Positions 25,811 to 33,341 are shown, counted from the first letter of the stretch. The stretch: 44,480 nt of DNA from CAZAYP01 sp964489425 [NCBI: uncultured Verrucomicrobiota bacterium] (GCA_964489425.1 CAZAYP010000048.1:1-44480); one strand, 5' to 3'. A program made the numbers and translations. Notes: generated from the letters alone by a model not told the origin.

Positions 25811-26737
25811 ATGAACCAGAATCTTGCCTCGGTGGTGGCCGCGCTGACGACGCATGCGCGCGAGATTATTGCCGGGTCGTACAAAAACGTGGATCGCGTT
25901 TTCCACCTGACCGACCAGCGGGCCCACGCGCCGGAAGTCGCCGAGTTGGCGGAGGCGTTTGGCATGATGTCGGTCAAGGTCGAGGCGCGCGAGTTCGCGC
26001 TGGAGCAGACCATCGAGGAACTGCGGGAGAACAAGCGCGCGCTCGAGGCTTCGCTGCACGCGCGCGAAGAGTTCGGGCGGATCTTCATTCTGTTCACGCT
26101 GATCATCGGGTTTTATAGCTTTCTCGTAGCCCTGGCAAGCCGGCCGGCCTTCCGGGCAACCTATGGGACCGAGCTGATCTCGTGGATCGGGGTATTGTTC
26201 GTGATCGTGATGGTTGGCCTGTCGGCGATGCTGCTTCACCGCAGCGGGTTGCCGTTGTCCGCTTTTGGCCTGAACCTGAATCGGGCCGGGCAGTCCCTCC
26301 GCGAATCCCTGCTGGTGACGGGGGTGATCCTGGCAGGCTTCGTCCTTTACAAGGCGTGGGCGCGCACCCACGTGCCAGCCTGGGCCGGCCACCCCATCTT
26401 CAACTGGGGCGCCAGCAACCTGTTCATCTGGACCTACTTTGTTGCAGCCCCGGCGCAGGAATTCATTGCCCGCGGCGTGTTCCAGGGTTCGATCGAGCGC
26501 ACCATGTGCGGGCGCTGGCGCACCGGGTGGGCCATCGTCACCACGTCGGTCCTGTTCGGGGTGGTGCACACGTTCTACGCGCTGCCGCTGGCGCTGGCCT
26601 CTGTCCTTGGCAGCCTGGTCTGGGGCTGGCTCTACGCGCGCCATGGAACCCTGGCCGGCGTATCCGTTTCCCACTTCCTGATCGGCAACGCGCTCGTGTT
26701 CCTGGAATTCGGCTTCGTCACCCCGTCCTGCTCATGA
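25811..26737 (+). CDS. CPBP-family intramembrane protease with N-terminal signalling-type coiled coil
   Basis: A 308-residue protein from the ATG at 25811; an ATG at 25781 would add ten residues, and neither has a clear Shine-Dalgarno. Residues of about 20-95 are soluble and include VAELAEAFGMMSVKVEAREFALEQTIEELRENKRAL (given here as two joined halves, VAELAEAFGMMSVKV and EAREFALEQTIEEL), the HAMP-end plus coiled-coil pattern usually found before sensor output domains. About seven membrane helices follow. The CPBP (Abi/CAAX-protease-like) motifs are APAQEFIARGVF (Q216-E217, R221), FGVVHTF and GVSVSHFLIGN. The usual first Glu of EExxxR is Gln. Family members cleave prenylated or membrane proteins or act as scaffolds. 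The stop overlaps the start of the AMP-ligase gene. Confidence 0.78.
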   Translation: MNQNLASVVAALTTHAREIIAGSYKNVDRVFHLTDQRAHAPEVAELAEAFGMMSVKVEAREFALEQTIEELRENKRALEASLHAREEFGRIFILFTLIIGFYSFLVALASRPAFRATYGTELISWIGVLFVIVMVGLSAMLLHRSGLPLSAFGLNLNRAGQSLRESLLVTGVILAGFVLYKAWARTHVPAWAGHPIFNWGASNLFIWTYFVAAPAQEFIARGVFQGSIERTMCGRWRTGWAIVTTSVLFGVVHTFYALPLALASVLGSLVWGWLYARHGTLAGVSVSHFLIGNALVFLEFGFVTPSCS

Positions 26738-28437
26738 CGCCCGGTATTCCAGGCCGGCCGCAGGCGTCCGGCGGCGAGTTCATCCCGCTGTTTGCGCCGC
26801 TCACGATCCCGGCCATGCTGGCGCGGTGCTGGACCCGGCCGCCGGATAACGTGGCGCTCACCTTCGTGGGCGAGGCGCCCCTCACCTTTGGCGCCGTGCG
26901 CGCGGCTATCCCGCGCCTGGCCGCGTTCCTGCAGGCGCAGGGCCTGGGGCGCGGCGACAAGATCGCCCTGCTGAGCGAAAACCAGCCCCACTGGGGCCTG
27001 GCCTTCTTTGCGATCACGGCCATGGGCGCGGTGGCGGTGCCCATCATGCACGAGTTCCCCGCCGCCGACGTGCAGCGGATCCTCCGCGACTCGGGCGCGC
27101 GCGCAGTGTTCGTGTCGGCCCGGCTCCAGGCCGCCGTTCCGGCGGACGCGCTGCCGCCGCCCGGCCTGGTGATCCGGCTGGACGACTGGGCGATCCTCCG
27201 CGGCCACCCGGACTCGGCCGCGCTGGTCTCCGGGCCTACGCCGGATTGGAGCGCCATGGCGTGGCCGGCCGTGAACGAAACCGATCCCGCGTCGCTGCTG
27301 TTCACCTCGGGCACCGCGGGCTTGTCCAAGGGCGTCGTGCTCACGCACCGCAACCTGATCGCCAACGCCCAGTCCGTGGACCGCATGACCGGCGGCCTGT
27401 CGCCGGCCGATGGCATGCTGTCCATTCTCCCGCTGGCCCACGCCACGGAGTTCACCCTCGGGTTGCTGGTGCCGTTCATGCAGGGCGCCGCCGTGCACTA
27501 CCTGAAAAAGCCGCCGGCCGCCGCCACCCTGCTGCCCGCGCTGGCCGCGGTGCGGCCGACCATCGTCCTCGCCGTGCCGCTGGTCATCGAAAAAATCTAC
27601 CGCAACCGCATCCAGCCCCGGCTGCAGGGCAGTTGGTTGCTGCGCGCCCTCTGCCGGATCCCCGGCGCGCGCCAACTGCTGTTCCGCATGCTGGGCCGCA
27701 AGCTGGAACAGGCTTTTGGCGGCCGGCTGCGCATGTTCTGCATCGGCGGCGCGGCGCTGGCGGAGGACGTGGAGCGCTTCCTCGCCGCGGCCGGCTTCCC
27801 CTACACGGTCGGCTACGGTCTCACGGAAACCGCGCCCCTGGTCACGGGCACACCGCCGGAGCGGTTCGTGCCCGGCTCCTGCGGCCAGCCGATCCCCGGC
27901 GTGGAAGTGCGCATCGCTGACCCGGACCCCGAAACCGGGGCCGGGGAAATCCAGGTCCGGGGGCCCAACGTCATGGCCGGTTACTACACGCCGCCCGGGG
28001 CGCCGGCCATGACCCAGCCCTTTACGCAGGATGGGTGGTTCATGACCGGCGACATGGGCGTGCTGGATGCCGCGGGGTTCCTGTTTGTGCGCGGCCGCCG
28101 GAAGAATATCATTGTCCACCCCAGCGGCAAGAAAACCCATCCCGAGGCCATCGAGCAGATGCTCAACGAGCACCCGGTCATCGGCGAATCGCTGGTCCAT
28201 GCCGACGAGGGTGGATTGCTGGCCAGCGTGTTCCTTGACCCGGACAAGCTCGAGCAGGACGGGTGTCCGCCGCCGGCCGCGGGCGTTGAGCACGAGTCGG
28301 CCATCGCCCGTCTGCTGCACCGGATCATGACCGATGTCAACCACCGGCTCCCGCCATGGTCGCGCCTGCGCCGCATTGTTCGGCGCATGCACCCGTTTGA
28401 CAAAACACCATCCAAAAAAATCAAGCGCGGCCCCTGA
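26734..28437 (+). CDS. AMP-forming acyl-CoA synthetase / ligase (ANL superfamily)
   Basis: A 567-residue adenylating enzyme. Its start is fixed by the ATGA overlap with the protease gene. Motifs in order: LLFTSGTAGLSKGVVLTHRN (ATP loop), GYGLTETAPLVTG, WFMTGDMGVLDAAGFLFVRG and the hinge RGRRKNIIVHPSGKKTHPE. The C-terminal catalytic Lys would be in DKTPSKKIKR. This is the long-chain fatty acyl-CoA/AMP ligase pattern: it makes an acyl-adenylate and passes it to CoA or a carrier. Coupling to a membrane protease is unusual. A lipid-modification or remodelling role is possible, but the acyl substrate cannot be read from the sequence. Confidence 0.87.
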   Translation: MTPGIPGRPQASGGEFIPLFAPLTIPAMLARCWTRPPDNVALTFVGEAPLTFGAVRAAIPRLAAFLQAQGLGRGDKIALLSENQPHWGLAFFAITAMGAVAVPIMHEFPAADVQRILRDSGARAVFVSARLQAAVPADALPPPGLVIRLDDWAILRGHPDSAALVSGPTPDWSAMAWPAVNETDPASLLFTSGTAGLSKGVVLTHRNLIANAQSVDRMTGGLSPADGMLSILPLAHATEFTLGLLVPFMQGAAVHYLKKPPAAATLLPALAAVRPTIVLAVPLVIEKIYRNRIQPRLQGSWLLRALCRIPGARQLLFRMLGRKLEQAFGGRLRMFCIGGAALAEDVERFLAAAGFPYTVGYGLTETAPLVTGTPPERFVPGSCGQPIPGVEVRIADPDPETGAGEIQVRGPNVMAGYYTPPGAPAMTQPFTQDGWFMTGDMGVLDAAGFLFVRGRRKNIIVHPSGKKTHPEAIEQMLNEHPVIGESLVHADEGGLLASVFLDPDKLEQDGCPPPAAGVEHESAIARLLHRIMTDVNHRLPPWSRLRRIVRRMHPFDKTPSKKIKRGP

Positions 28438-28471
28438 TACCATTTCCGCATGAGGATCGGTACGTATCTGG

Positions 28472-28608
28472 GCTCCCCGCCTTTTCAAGGCGGGGGGGAC
28501 CCGAAGGGTGGGGCGGTTGGTCCGGGTTCCACCCACCGTGATATCGGGGCGCAGACCATCCACAACCACCCCGGCCTGCGGCCACCCCTCCTTGCAAAGG
28601 AGGTGAGC
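28472..28608. repeat. 137-bp inverted-repeat element after the acyl-CoA synthetase gene
   Basis: The ends (28472-28501 and 28580-28608) are imperfect inverted copies of each other, each itself a hairpin: CCCCGCCTT-TTC-AAGGCGGGG on the left and a CCTCCTT/AAGGAGG type on the right. The left hairpin could also act as terminator for the upstream gene, though no T-run follows. No ORF of note lies inside. Confidence 0.6.
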
Positions 28609-28792
28609 TTGTGTGCTTGTTCTCATGCGAAAATGGTATGATTTGCGCCGAGCCTCCGGCCGAGAAATAACTGCGTCTCACGGAGACACTGGGCACACTG
28701 GGCAGATCTTTACTCCAAGGCGGCGCGGCGCCGCACATCGTATCCCGCCTCAATAATCATCCGGCACCTGCACGCGATCTGTTTTGAATCGC

Positions 28793-28924
28793 CAGATGCA
28801 TCCTGTAAATCCTGTCTATCCATGTTGAAACCCGTTGTCCGTGCCGGCCTGCCCGCAAACTGGCGTCCAGGCTTGTGAACCGGGATGTTTCTTACATGGA
28901 TTCGCAGGATGGACAGGACGGGAC
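28793..28924. repeat. Inverted repeat of TCCTGT/ACAGGA motifs
   Basis: The left arm (28793-28820) reads CATCCTGTAAATCCTGTC... and the right arm (28898-28924) is its imperfect reverse complement around CAGGATGGACAGGAC. Related words recur inside the 346-bp elements. Apart from this repeat, 28609-29040 shows no gene that I can support. Confidence 0.5.
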
Positions 28925-29061
28925 TTCCCGAAAAGACGATGCATCACGGCCACGTCACGCTTCCATCCGCAATCTTGCGTGGTGTACGCGCCTTGTCGGC
29001 CGTTGCCCAACACCTACCAAAAGAAGAACACCCGTTATCATGCGACGCACTCATGCTGCTG

Positions 29062-29229
29062 AGTGGCGTACGTGCGCTATCAAACGGTGTACGCGCGTTA
29101 TCAAACGTTGTGCACACGCTATCAAATGACGTACGTGCGCTATAAAACGGTGCACAAGCCTTAACAAACGGTGTGCGTGCGTTATGAAATGATGCGCGCG
29201 CGTTATGAAATGGCGACCGTAGGTAATAA
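29062..29229 (+). repeat. 21-bp tandem repeat array (7 good units plus a degenerate one)
   Basis: Units start at 29062, 29083, 29104, 29125, 29146, 29167, 29188 and 29209, each exactly 21 bases. The conserved part is GGTGTACGTGCGTTATCA-like, with the pairs GTAC, GCGC and TAT best kept. A decayed unit probably also lies at 29041-29061. Twenty-one bases is two helical turns, so all units face the same side of the DNA. One frame would read a heptad with RYQ/RYE in each unit but has a stop in unit 5, and changes are not concentrated at third codon positions, so a binding-site array is more likely than a coding repeat. It ends about 140 bases before the gene at 29368. Confidence 0.85.
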
Positions 29230-29367
29230 ATCAGTGTTTTTCAGGGAAGAAACGACGGTTGTGAATCGACAAGTGTATCGGGAACACAGCGATGCCTGTC
29301 AAGAAGCTGAAAAACGGCCAATTATGGCCAGCCCTTCCAAAAAGAAGGTAAACAAAAGGAGAAAAAA

Positions 29368-30072
29368 ATGTCGGATCCACAGCCAGCGACCCAACCAGAG
29401 CCAAAACAGTCAAAACGCAGCCGCAACCTGATCAACAAGGCCCTCAACCAGACCATATCGCGAACCGAGAAAGTCATCGCCACTGCCCGGCTATCCGCCT
29501 ATGCGGCCATCCTGGCAGAGCACGAGATTGACGATGCTTTCCTGGCCGCACTGCAAACAGACTGCCAGACCGCCAGCACCATCATCGGCAGCACCGTGAA
29601 CGCCACCGGCGACCGAGCCGGCGCCACGGCGAACGAAACCTCGGCCCGCCGCGCATTGATGGCCGCCGTGCGCACGGTCCAGTCGGCTGCCCGCCAGAAA
29701 TATGGCAAGACCAACCGTGGCGCCATGATTGATTACATGATCGGCACCCGGCTCGGTCAGAATCGCGCCCAGATCGAGCATTGCGCCGCGACCGTGCTGA
29801 ACAAACTGGCCAGCGACAAACTGCCCGGCATCAATCCGGACAAACTGGCGGCTGCGTTACAGACCTATCGCGGGATAGAAACCGTCCAGGCCGCGGCCCA
29901 ATCCTCCGCCACCAGCAACCGTGCTGCGCTGGAGGCGCTGATCGAAAAGATAGACGCTGCCCGCCGCCAGATCCTGCTGGCCGTCGAAACCGCCTGGCCG
30001 CCTGATAATGCCGCGAACGCCGGCCTCCGCGCCGAGTTCGGCTTGCCGCCGCGCCGGCATTACCTCGGCTGA
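29368..30072 (+). CDS. All-helical protein of unknown family downstream of the 21-bp array
   Basis: A 234-residue soluble protein with an excellent AGGAG 8 bases before the ATG. The first 20 residues are charged and disordered (MSDPQPATQPEPKQSKRSR). The remainder is predicted almost wholly helical and Ala/Thr-rich, with a central basic patch RQKYGKTNRGAMIDYMIGTRLGQNR and a heptad-like C-terminal half. It ends in LPPRRHYLG. I cannot assign a family, domain or enzyme motif. The intact frame, strong ribosome site and GC-rich third positions say it is a real gene. Given the array in front and the hairpin behind, it looks like a self-contained unit; a DNA-binding role for the array is a hypothesis only. 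Confidence 0.75.
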   Translation: MSDPQPATQPEPKQSKRSRNLINKALNQTISRTEKVIATARLSAYAAILAEHEIDDAFLAALQTDCQTASTIIGSTVNATGDRAGATANETSARRALMAAVRTVQSAARQKYGKTNRGAMIDYMIGTRLGQNRAQIEHCAATVLNKLASDKLPGINPDKLAAALQTYRGIETVQAAAQSSATSNRAALEALIEKIDAARRQILLAVETAWPPDNAANAGLRAEFGLPPRRHYLG

Positions 30073-30097
30073 CCCGCCCGCCCGTGGCAAGGCAACG

Positions 30098-30125
30098 CCG
30101 CCGCCCGCGTGAGCGCGGGCGGCGG
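30098..30125 (+). terminator. Strong GC hairpin after the helical-protein gene
   Basis: A perfect 12-bp stem, CCGCCGCCCGCG / CGCGGGCGGCGG, with a TGAG loop, 25 bases after the stop. There is no T-run. The following 30126-30395 contains no gene that I can support and leads into the cassette boundary at 30396. Confidence 0.5.
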
Positions 30126-30395
30126 TCGCCCCGCATGAACGTCGGGCCGAGGATGGTGGCCGCCCGGGGCGCGGGCATTCGTTCTCGCTCCCAATTACCG
30201 AACGGCATTGGGCTTAAAGCGAAAGTTGCAACAATGCTCGGACCGACCCATTTCCCTTCATCATCGGGGAAAGCCTGACCCTCGATTTTGAGACTCTAGT
30301 AAGGAACACAAGAAAAACAACAAGCCGGTTTATACGTTTATTCTGGACTGTATGATCCAAATACCGTAGAAAACGAGAAAACTATAGAATCAATT

Positions 30396-30402
30396 GTTGG
30401 CA
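30396..30402 (+). other. Integron-type core site (5' boundary of cassette 1)
   Basis: GTTGGCA here is identical to the end of the attC at 30776-30782, and its complement TGCCAAC begins that attC. In integron cassettes the bases after the G of this site are the cassette's own 5' end and must match its attC start, which they do. It could be the end of an attI or of a lost attC; no paired structure is visible upstream. Confidence 0.5.
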
Positions 30403-30412
30403 GTGAGGTAAT

Positions 30413-30709
30413 ATGACGAGGGCCATCACGATCTGCGGCATCGCATTGATGACATGTGCTCTGATGAGCGGCTGTGCGTCCATCTTCGCGCGCAGCACTA
30501 TTGGAGTCGACGAGTTCTACATCGGCACAAAGACGGACTGGGCAATCATCACCGAAAGCGGGAAGGGCGATTTCAGCGCCTACACCACAGGCCTGAAGCC
30601 ATTGGCTGTGTTGGATATCCCCCTCTCTGCCATCTTGGACACTGTGCTTCTCCCTGTTGATGTGTTGCTGGTGTCGAGTAAGCACAAAGAACCTGAGCAG
30701 AAGAAATGA
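30413..30709 (+). CDS. YceK/YidQ-type small lipoprotein (gene cassette 1)
   Basis: A 98-residue lipoprotein. A short signal peptide ends in the lipobox LMSG-C21, so the protein would be acylated and membrane-anchored. The mature part (SIFARSTIGVDEFYIGTKTDW, then PLAVLDIPLSAILDTVLLPVD) is the pattern of the YceK/YidQ family of unknown function, in which the DIPxSAxxDTxxLPxD segment is the hallmark. It is the only gene of cassette 1: a core site lies 11 bases before the start codon region, and attC 1 starts 4 bases after the stop. GC content is lower than in the flanking chromosomal genes, in keeping with transfer. Confidence 0.85.
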   Translation: MTRAITICGIALMTCALMSGCASIFARSTIGVDEFYIGTKTDWAIITESGKGDFSAYTTGLKPLAVLDIPLSAILDTVLLPVDVLLVSSKHKEPEQKK

Positions 30710-30712
30710 CAC

Positions 30713-30782
30713 TGCCAACCAGCCGGTTGAGGCTACGTTTCTGCCGAAGCGGCAGAAACGTGCCTCACCGGTAACGTTGGCA
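30713..30782 (+). repeat. Integron attC site 1 (70 bp)
   Basis: TGCCAAC (R'') pairs with GTTGGCA (R') at the ends. The inner boxes CCGGTTGAGGC and GCCTCACCGG pair with an extra T, and another unpaired T precedes the terminal stem. The terminal structure is a perfect 12-bp stem, ACGTTTCTGCCG / CGGCAGAAACGT, with an AAG loop. Ends, boxes, unequal spacers and extrahelical bases together make up the attC fold recognised by integron integrases as single-stranded DNA. Confidence 0.85.
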
Positions 30783-30792
30783 AGCAAGAGAT

Positions 30793-31329
30793 ATGAACTA
30801 TTCGCCTTATTCCTCCAGTGACGCCGACAAAGTCACTCAACTGTTCATTACGACATTTTCGGATTCCGAAGGTCCAGCCGAGGGAGAGATGATTGGAAGG
30901 CTGGCTAAGGATCTCGTCAACACCACGGACAAGAACGACCTCTACGGCTTTGTTGCTCGCGATGACGCCCAGATTGCGGGAAGCATCTTCTTCTCGCGGA
31001 TCAAGTTTGAATGCGGAATCAATTGTTTCATCCTGGCTCCAGTGGCAGTCCGAACCGACCTTCAAGGTCGGGGTATTGGTCAGGAGTTGATCAAATATGG
31101 TATAGACGCTTTGTCGAAGCGCGGAGTGGAATTGGTGCTTACCTATGGCGATCCAGCTTTTTACTCAAAGGTTGGATTTCAGGCTGTGACGGAAGCGATG
31201 ATCCCGGCCCCGATGACGTTGCAGCGTCCGGAAGGCTGGCTGGCTCAGTCCTTGACGAGCAAAGCCATGCAGCCGATCTCGGGTCCATCATCCTGTGTAG
31301 AGGCGCTGAAAAAACCTGAATATTGGTAA
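30793..31329 (+). CDS. GNAT-family N-acetyltransferase (gene cassette 2)
   Basis: A 178-residue acetyltransferase. The acetyl-CoA loop is RTDLQGRGIGQELI (Q/R-x2-G-x-G/A type), preceded by strand NCFILAPVAV and followed by ELVLTYGDPAFYSKVGF, typical of the YhbS-like branch. Members acetylate small amines, antibiotics or protein N-termini; the acceptor is unknown. The start at 30793 is 11 bases after the attC 1 core site, as usual for cassettes. Its own attC begins 6 bases after the stop. No promoter of its own is seen. Confidence 0.88.
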   Translation: MNYSPYSSSDADKVTQLFITTFSDSEGPAEGEMIGRLAKDLVNTTDKNDLYGFVARDDAQIAGSIFFSRIKFECGINCFILAPVAVRTDLQGRGIGQELIKYGIDALSKRGVELVLTYGDPAFYSKVGFQAVTEAMIPAPMTLQRPEGWLAQSLTSKAMQPISGPSSCVEALKKPEYW

Positions 31330-31335
31330 ATCATT

Positions 31336-31435
31336 TGCGAACAATGCCATGGACCGTAACCTCCACCAGCGGCACGCCAGTTGCATACGCACCTGTCCGC
31401 CGGGGTTCCGGTCCCGGTCATGGCTGACGTTAGGA
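31336..31435 (+). repeat. Integron attC site 2 (100 bp)
   Basis: TGCGAAC at the start and GTTAGGA at the end are the outer core boxes. TGCGAAC matches the complement of cassette 2's own 5' end (TTGGCA) at all but one base, as expected for its own attC. Inside, GCCATGGACCG pairs with the CGGTCATGGC region with one extrahelical G. The middle is a long variable segment. The last six bases belong to cassette 3. Confidence 0.72.
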
Positions 31436-31444
31436 TATGAGAAA

Positions 31445-31783
31445 ATGAATGCCGAAATGACAATATTTCAGTCCGGCCTTTTCATCGCCACCGGAGTGGT
31501 CGGAATCATGACGCTTGTTGTGGCGCTCGACCGTAAGGCAAGCGCATGGCTGTTCTTCCTCCCATGGTTCACGGTAGCCCTTATCGCGGCTTGGTTCATT
31601 TTGACTAAAGAGTATTACTCCAGACCAGAGGTTCAATCAAACGGCCCTATCCGAATCGACCTCCTCTTCATCCCGTTGAGCATTTTTTGCATATATGCAG
31701 GAATAAGAAGAATATTTCAGATGAATCCAGTTAAATGCAAATTCATAATGACGACACCGGGGCGGGTCGGACCAAGGCGATGA
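31445..31783 (+). CDS. Small membrane protein of unknown function (gene cassette 3)
   Basis: A 112-residue protein with three predicted membrane helices (FIATGVVGIMTLVVAL; AWLFFLPWFTVALIAAWFI; IDLLFIPLSIFCIYAGI) and a short basic tail. The start at 31445 lies just after the attC 2 core site; readings from an upstream ATG run through attC sequence and are not credible. No family is recognised. The expected attC of this cassette (starting TCCTAAC) is not found before the repeat element at 31832, so the 3' end of the cassette, perhaps including the end of this ORF (MTTPGRVGPRR), may be rearranged. Confidence 0.6.
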   Translation: MNAEMTIFQSGLFIATGVVGIMTLVVALDRKASAWLFFLPWFTVALIAAWFILTKEYYSRPEVQSNGPIRIDLLFIPLSIFCIYAGIRRIFQMNPVKCKFIMTTPGRVGPRR

Positions 31784-31831
31784 GCACGGCGCGTTGAACA
31801 ACCCTCTGAACCGTTTCGGTGGAAACTGCGT

Positions 31832-32177
31832 TTCATCCGGGAAGTTCCTGTCTGACGACCGATCACCACGGCGTGGCCCAACCCGGACCAGAATTCTGGA
31901 CAGGATAACCAACTGAACAGGATGCCCGAATCTTGCCCTGTCCAAGATCCGTGGAACCATCTCGGAACCCAGGTGCCACCCGTTCAAGACGCGGCCTGAG
32001 GCCGCAAACCAAGAGAATAATTTGAACCACGGATGCACGCGGATTAACACGGATATTTCAGGGCAATCCGCTATCTTCCCCGATTCACATCCGCGTCCAT
32101 TCGTGTCCATCCGTGGTTGTTTGTCTGCTTCCATTCGCACCTGCTTTTTGAAATCCAGACAGGCACTTGTCGGATGA
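31832..32177 (-). mobile_element. 346-bp MITE-like element, copy A
   Basis: It is identical, in reverse orientation, to 43545-43890 over all 346 bases. The termini form an inverted repeat of 22 bases with 3 mismatches: TCATCCG, two variable bases, AAGT, one variable base, CCTGTCTG. The 8-bp word GAAACTGC occurs at 31822-31829 and 32181-32188, flanking the element by 2-3 bases: an apparent target-site duplication. Inside are nested inverted repeats of the ACCACGGATG/CATCCGTGGT type and the palindrome GCGGCCTCAGGCCGC. The open frame inside (minus strand 31637-32140) runs off the element and is not a gene. There is no transposase, so it would be non-autonomous. Confidence 0.8.
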
Positions 32178-32252
32178 TCCGAAACTGCTCGGAAACGGCC
32201 TCCACCGTCCGGTCAGGCCGAATGTTCTGCCGGAAAAGACGACCTTATTAAC

Positions 32253-32290
32253 TTGACGCCGATCGCCTTGCACGTGTAGTGTACGTGCAA
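32253..32290 (+). promoter_or_regulatory. Promoter with palindromic operator of the toxin-antitoxin operon
   Basis: The -35 box TTGACG is at 32253-32258 and a weak -10 (TAGTGT) at 32277-32282. A perfect palindrome, TTGCACGT-N7-ACGTGCAA (32268-32290), covers the -10. Overlap of palindrome and promoter is the usual layout for autorepression by the antitoxin or the toxin-antitoxin complex. Confidence 0.65.
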
Positions 32291-32311
32291 AAACAAGGAA
32301 GGCGGTGCGTG

Positions 32312-32542
32312 ATGCAAAAGAAATTGACGCTCACGATTGACGAAGAGGTCTACGCCGGTCTGCGGCGGGTCATAGGTCCGCGCAAGATCAGTAACTTTGT
32401 GGAAGAACTTGTGCGTCCACATGTCATCAAGGAGGACCTCTATGAAGGCTACCGCGCCATGTCGGCGGACCGGGTTCGGGAATCCGATGCCCTTGAGTGG
32501 GCCGAATCGACGTGCAGGGATGTGAGCGATGAAGAGAGCTGA
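32312..32542 (+). CDS. Type II antitoxin, ribbon-helix-helix type
   Basis: A 76-residue protein that begins MQKKLTLTIDEEVYAGL, the DNA-contacting strand plus first helix of ribbon-helix-helix antitoxins, followed by the second helix region (KISNFVEELVRPHV). The C-terminal half is acidic and would wrap the toxin. AAGGAAGG lies about 10 bases before the ATG. Its stop overlaps the toxin gene by 14 bases. It should neutralise the MazF-like toxin and repress the operon through the palindrome upstream. Confidence 0.82.
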   Translation: MQKKLTLTIDEEVYAGLRRVIGPRKISNFVEELVRPHVIKEDLYEGYRAMSADRVRESDALEWAESTCRDVSDEES

Positions 32543-32849
32543 AGTCTGGTGGGTCAATTTTGATCCTTCCGTCGGTGGGGAAATACGGAAGCAGCGTCCC
32601 GCCGTGATCGTCAGCAACGACGCGGCAACCCGTTTTTTGAATCGTGTGCAAGTTGTGCCGCTGACGGGTTCCACCGGCAAGCTCTATCCCAGCGAAGCCT
32701 ACGTGACATTCGGTGGCAGACAGTCCAAAGCAATGGCCGATCAACTGACCACCGTCAGCAAGAAACGGTTGATCAACAAGGCCGGATCGCTCTCGTCCTC
32801 CGACATGGAAGCCGTTGCCCGAGCCATCACGACGCAATTGGACATCTGA
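32529..32849 (+). CDS. MazF/PemK-family endoribonuclease toxin
   Basis: A 106-residue toxin with the complete MazF pattern: RAEVWWVNFDPSVGGEIRKQRPAVIVSND at the N-terminus (catalytic Arg in RKQRP), VQVVPLTGS with the catalytic Thr, and ADQLTTVSKKRL near the middle. MazF toxins cut mRNA or tRNA at short sequences, stopping translation when the antitoxin decays. Length is normal and no key residue is missing, so the module looks active. It lies just outside element A, between the cassettes and the ATPase gene. Confidence 0.9.
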   Translation: MKRAEVWWVNFDPSVGGEIRKQRPAVIVSNDAATRFLNRVQVVPLTGSTGKLYPSEAYVTFGGRQSKAMADQLTTVSKKRLINKAGSLSSSDMEAVARAITTQLDI

Positions 32850-33341
32850 CGGTTGGGGGTAGGGGTCCGAGCCTGGTTGATCGAAATAAGTGGATATAGG
32901 CCGGCTGATGTATACCGAGGAGGCATCAACACGGGATGGATCCAACAACAACCGCATGCAGTTTACCTCGCTCTGCCCGGAAACTGAGGCGGAGCGTTCA
33001 CGGCACCATTTTGACGCCTTCGATGTTGCGTAGTTCGGCGTCCATTATGGCCATGATGTCCCTGGATTCCACGCGCACGGAGATGTTGCAGGTGATATGG
33101 TCACCAGCCGTTGAATGAAAATATGCATTCTAACTGCAAATATGTCTTGACCGGAAACGGGAATGCGTGGCTTATCGGTTTTTGCATAATGAATGTCCGG
33201 AAAGATAGGACGGCGCACGGGGACCGTCCGCCCTACCTGGCCGCAGATCTGCCGGTAGGGCGAGATGTCTCGCCGAGCCGCTGAAGGTGTCCCCAGCCAT
33301 GTTTCCGAACAATTATTCTGCAAAACCGTATAGATGAAATC
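32850..33341. other. Intergenic region with hairpins and a possible gene scrap
   Basis: No intact gene in these 492 bases. A minus-strand scrap (about 33000-33118) reads HITCNISVRVESRDIMAIMD then AELRNIEGVKMVP and a stop, possibly the end of an ACT- or Lrp-like ligand domain, without a start. Two hairpins lie further on: GGACGG/CCGTCC near 33209-33230 and GGCGAGA-TG-TCTCGCC at 33259-33274, which looks like a dispersed repeat. Confidence 0.35.

Noticed and set aside
26632-28626. A 664-codon minus-strand frame opposite the acyl-CoA synthetase
   Set aside because: The plus-strand gene carries all ANL motifs; the opposite frame is His/Gln/Arg-rich noise.
29062-29229. CRISPR array
   Set aside because: Repeat units follow each other directly without spacers and no cas gene is present.
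29171-29431. Small ORF reading VRYEMMRARYEM out of the repeat array
   Set aside because: It has no ribosome site, overlaps the start of the well-supported gene at 29368 and the array frame is broken by a stop in unit 5.
31349-31444. Longer start for the third cassette gene
   Set aside because: The added residues would be encoded by the attC site.
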